Under the pieces are notes generated by a model. The model did no database searches. It saw nothing but the letters and a program-made list of their open reading frames with translations, and had not been told where the DNA came from. A stretch of 7,724 nt of DNA. Origin: an uncultured Clostridium sp. (GTDB taxonomy: Bacteria > Bacillota > Clostridia > Christensenellales > Pumilibacteraceae). Below, piece by piece: positions 5,654 through 7,724 of the stretch. Every line of letters starts with the position of its first letter. Within the stretch, counting starts at the first letter, position 1. A program made the position numbers and the translations under genes. The stretch spans positions 1 to 7,724 of the forward strand of contig USKH01000050.1 of the NCBI GenBank assembly GCA_900555125.1, given 5' to 3'.

Positions 5654-7604
5654 AATGTCTTTGAAAAAACTATTAACCGTTTTTCTGTCGATTGTTCTTG
5701 CGCTTGCGTTGACCCTGGTTGCCGCATGCTCCGGCAATACCGGTTCGGGTAGCAAAAATAACGGCGGCACGACCGGCGGCGGATCTACCGAAACGGGCGG
5801 AGGTTCCGGCGAAACGGGCGGAGATTCCGGCGAAACGGGCGGAGGCTCGGGTGAAACGGGCGGAGGTTCCGGCGAAAACGAAGAAAAGCCGGGCGCAAAA
5901 TACTCCGTAACAAAAAAAGACAACACGACGATTGTCGTAACGACGGAAATAAAAGGTAAAAAGTATATTCTATCTGTCGGATATCCCACCGGAAGCGAGT
6001 ATTCTCTTGATGAAGCCGCCGGAAAATTAACGCTGACGTATAATAAAGTAGTTATGCAGGAGAGTATATTTTCTCTTAGCGGCGAATATTACGGGTCGCT
6101 TCAATTCGCACTCGGCTACAATACGACAGCCACGATTGAGTTGTCCGGCGTTAAAATCGCAGCCGACAACAATTGCCCGTTTTATATTTCGGGTGGCACC
6201 GAAGCGGATATTTCGGCTAAAAAAGGCACCGAAAACTACATTTACGACTATCGTTCGTCCGCAACCGAATTAAAAGCTGCGCTGTATTCCGAATGCGACT
6301 TAAAACTTAAAGGAGCAGGTTCGCTCACGGTTGCAAGCAACAGCTATATGGGTATTCACGGAAAAGACGATATAACGGTGCAAAAATTAACGTTGAACGT
6401 CGACAGTTATGATATTGCGCTGAAAGGAAACGACGAGTTTTATATGAAATCCGGTGCGATTACGCTTATATCTCGTTATGCCGACGGAATAAAAACAAGC
6501 AATACGGGTTTATCCGCTAAGGGAAATCAGAAAGGAAACATCATTATCGAAGACGGAATACTAACCGTGTATGCCGCATACGACGCAATCGACGCGGCTT
6601 GCTCTGCGGAAATAATCGGCGGAGTAATAAACCTTACCACCGCGAAATATTCCGAGTATTCCGATAAGTCTGCCATATATACAAACGATCAGACCGTATC
6701 GGCAAAAAGCGTATCGACTATTGCGTTCGGCGGTCCCGGCGGAGGTTTCCCCGGCGGCGGGTTCAATCCGGGCGGCGGAGGAGGGTTCAATCCCGGACCC
6801 GGACAGGAAGGCAACCCCGAAAAAACCGATTATTCGTGCAAAGGTGTCAAATCCGGTAACGAAATAACTATCTCCGGCGGCGAAATAACCGTAAAATCGT
6901 ATGATGACGCAATTCATGCAAACGGTGACAACGCGCTTGAAAGCGGCGTTACGCCCACAGGCAACGTAACGATAAGCGGCGGAACGCTTACGCTTTACAG
7001 TGACGACGACGCAATACACAGCGGCGGAAAATTGCTTATATCAAACGGAACAATAAATATAACGCATAGTTACGAGGGGTTGGAAGGCGGAGTGACCGAA
7101 ATATCCGGCGGTAAAACGTCGATAATTTCCACCGACGACGGCGTAAACGGAAGCAACGCATCCGGATGCAGCATAATAATTTCCGGCGGCGAATTGTATG
7201 TGTACGCAGGCGGCGACGGACTGGATTCCAACAGCGCCGATTCTTACGGCGGAATTAAGTTTAGCGGCGGTAAATCGGTAATAATTTCCTATGGCAATGC
7301 CGACAGCGCGATAGATACCGAACGCGGCTATTCATATTCGGGCGGCTATGTCGTAGCAATCGGGCTTTCGGGCGGAATGAGCAGCGAATCATACAATTGT
7401 TCCAACTTTGCTAATCACGGTAAAACAGGCAGATTATCCCTTAATAAAGGAGAAATAGTCACAGTGTCCGGCATAGCAAACGTAAAAATGCCCGTTTCCA
7501 TGAACGCTCTCGTGGTCGTTCTGGGCAGCACCGACGCAGCTATTTCAAGCGCAACCTCTTCAAGCGTCACACTCGATGCAAACGGAGTGGGCTGGATAGC
7601 GTAA
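5643..7604 (+). CDS. Cthe_2159-like beta-helix lipoprotein (carbohydrate-binding domain)
   Basis: Surface-anchored protein of 653 residues. The start at 5643 follows GGGAGGA (5628-5634) by 8 nt; an in-frame ATG at 5655 is too far from that site. Residues 1-28 form a lipoprotein signal (Lys-rich n-region, hydrophobic core, lipobox VAAC with lipidated Cys29). A low-complexity Gly/Ser/Thr/Glu spacer (about 30-82) lifts the domain off the membrane. From about 86 to the end there are repeated beta-strand coils with the marks ISGG or similar (410, 444, 466, 487, 513, 540, 565) and D-A/G-I turns (for example DDAIH 421, DDDAIH 454, DDGVNG 498, GDGLDS 524). These are typical of the Cthe_2159 family of right-handed beta-helices, whose founding member binds acidic polysaccharide and calcium, as I recall. 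A Gly/Pro/Phe-rich insertion (362-387) splits the helix. No catalytic residues are recognised. It is the last gene of the VTC/DUF4956 operon and is followed by a terminator. Confidence 0.85.
   Translation: MSCKMSLKKLLTVFLSIVLALALTLVAACSGNTGSGSKNNGGTTGGGSTETGGGSGETGGDSGETGGGSGETGGGSGENEEKPGAKYSVTKKDNTTIVVTTEIKGKKYILSVGYPTGSEYSLDEAAGKLTLTYNKVVMQESIFSLSGEYYGSLQFALGYNTTATIELSGVKIAADNNCPFYISGGTEADISAKKGTENYIYDYRSSATELKAALYSECDLKLKGAGSLTVASNSYMGIHGKDDITVQKLTLNVDSYDIALKGNDEFYMKSGAITLISRYADGIKTSNTGLSAKGNQKGNIIIEDGILTVYAAYDAIDAACSAEIIGGVINLTTAKYSEYSDKSAIYTNDQTVSAKSVSTIAFGGPGGGFPGGGFNPGGGGGFNPGPGQEGNPEKTDYSCKGVKSGNEITISGGEITVKSYDDAIHANGDNALESGVTPTGNVTISGGTLTLYSDDDAIHSGGKLLISNGTINITHSYEGLEGGVTEISGGKTSIISTDDGVNGSNASGCSIIISGGELYVYAGGDGLDSNSADSYGGIKFSGGKSVIISYGNADSAIDTERGYSYSGGYVVAIGLSGGMSSESYNCSNFANHGKTGRLSLNKGEIVTVSGIANVKMPVSMNALVVVLGSTDAAISSATSSSVTLDANGVGWIA
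5790..5873 (+). repeat. Four tandem 21-bp repeats encoding ETGGGSG
   Basis: Units start at 5790, 5811, 5832 and 5853. The first and fourth are identical, the second differs by one base, and the third by a few. Each encodes a seven-residue spacer unit (ETGGGSG or ETGGDSG) just after the lipidated Cys, with degenerate partial copies on both sides. Length variation between strains by slippage is plausible. Confidence 0.9.
6726..6803 (+). repeat. Gly/Pro/Phe-rich low-complexity insertion
   Basis: Encodes residues 362-387 of the lipoprotein, built from GGGF, FPGGG and FNPG units with GGCGGCGG-type codons. It lies between the two halves of the beta-helix and is probably a flexible loop or hinge. 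Confidence 0.8.
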
Positions 7605-7624
7605 AGAAATAACATAAAACGATA

Positions 7625-7659
7625 AAAGCCCCGACGGTAAGTAATTCCGTCGGGGCTTT
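7625..7659 (+). terminator. Intrinsic terminator closing the VTC operon
   Basis: A perfect 13-bp stem (7625-7637 with 7647-7659, core GCCCCGACGG/CCGTCGGGGC) has a 9-nt loop and starts 20 nt after the lipoprotein stop codon. The T-run on the + strand is only three bases. The minus strand has four T's and more AT-rich sequence after the stem, so it may work in both directions. Confidence 0.85.
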
Positions 7660-7724
7660 CGTATATCGAAATCGCAAATAATTCTTTTTTTAGATAAAAA
7701 TATCCCCGCACAAACTTTTTGGGG
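7660..7724. other. Intergenic end of window with partial inverted repeat
   Basis: AT-rich sequence without a gene. CCCC (7704-7707) faces GGGG (7721-7724) across a 13-nt loop, which may be the first visible part of a second hairpin cut by the window edge. If real, it could be a terminator for a convergent gene to the right. Confidence 0.3.

Noticed and set aside
5790..5873. Tandem repeats as a CRISPR-like array
   Set aside because: The units are contiguous without spacers, keep the reading frame, and encode a linker, so they are a coding tandem repeat.
5549..5989. Minus-strand frame encoding a Pro/Pro/Val/Ser-rich repeat protein
   Set aside because: It is the antisense of the Gly/Ser/Glu repeat in the lipoprotein gene, has no ribosome binding site, and overlaps two well-supported genes.
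7415..7711. 98-residue minus-strand frame at the right end
   Set aside because: It reads through the GC-rich terminator stem and the 3' end of the lipoprotein gene and resembles no family I recognise.

Overview
The window looks like a chromosomal segment from a low-to-middle GC Gram-positive anaerobe, most likely a gut Clostridia-type Firmicute. This rests on several signs: AAGGAG-type ribosome binding sites, near-perfect sigma-A promoters in AT-rich gaps, Gram-positive style intrinsic terminators, an L-rhamnose catabolic gene, and a three-gene cassette (VTC domain, DUF4956, Cthe_2159-like protein) that I associate with clostridia. The assignment is an inference; no rRNA or other marker gene is present. 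All genes are on the + strand and none is visibly mobile.

Layout. (1) Positions 1-674 hold the 3' three quarters of rhaD (rhamnulose-1-phosphate aldolase), cut by the left window edge and closed by a strong intrinsic terminator. (2) An AT-rich gap with a sigma-A promoter precedes a CPA2-type cation:proton antiporter (stop at 2495). An MgtC/SapB-like membrane protein (2559-3320) follows after 63 nt with no visible terminator, so the two probably form an ion or envelope homeostasis unit. (3) A consensus promoter (TTGACA-17-TATAAT) drives a HAD-IIB hydrolase that resembles phosphomannomutase (3421-4128). A small AT-rich hairpin with a T-run follows it. (4) A tightly packed operon runs from 4264 to 7604. 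Its genes are a stand-alone VTC-domain polyphosphate polymerase-like protein, a DUF4956 membrane protein overlapping it by 8 nt, and a 653-residue lipoprotein with a Cthe_2159-like beta-helix overlapping that by 11 nt. A 13-bp GC-rich hairpin closes the operon. (5) The last 65 nt contain no gene, only the beginning of another possible hairpin.

How the genes may work together. The last operon is the most interesting part. It combines a cytosolic CYTH/VTC nucleotidyl-phosphate polymerase fold, a multi-pass membrane protein with a cytosolic alpha/beta tail, and a surface-anchored polysaccharide-binding-type beta-helix. The overlapping reading frames suggest translational coupling and fixed stoichiometry. 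A working hypothesis is an envelope system in which a polyphosphate-like polymer is made inside, handled at the membrane by DUF4956, and linked functionally to a surface glycan-binding lipoprotein. No part of that chain is proven by the sequence. DUF4956 and the nearby MgtC-like protein appear to share a general design: a small membrane bundle followed by a ferredoxin/ACT-like cytosolic domain.
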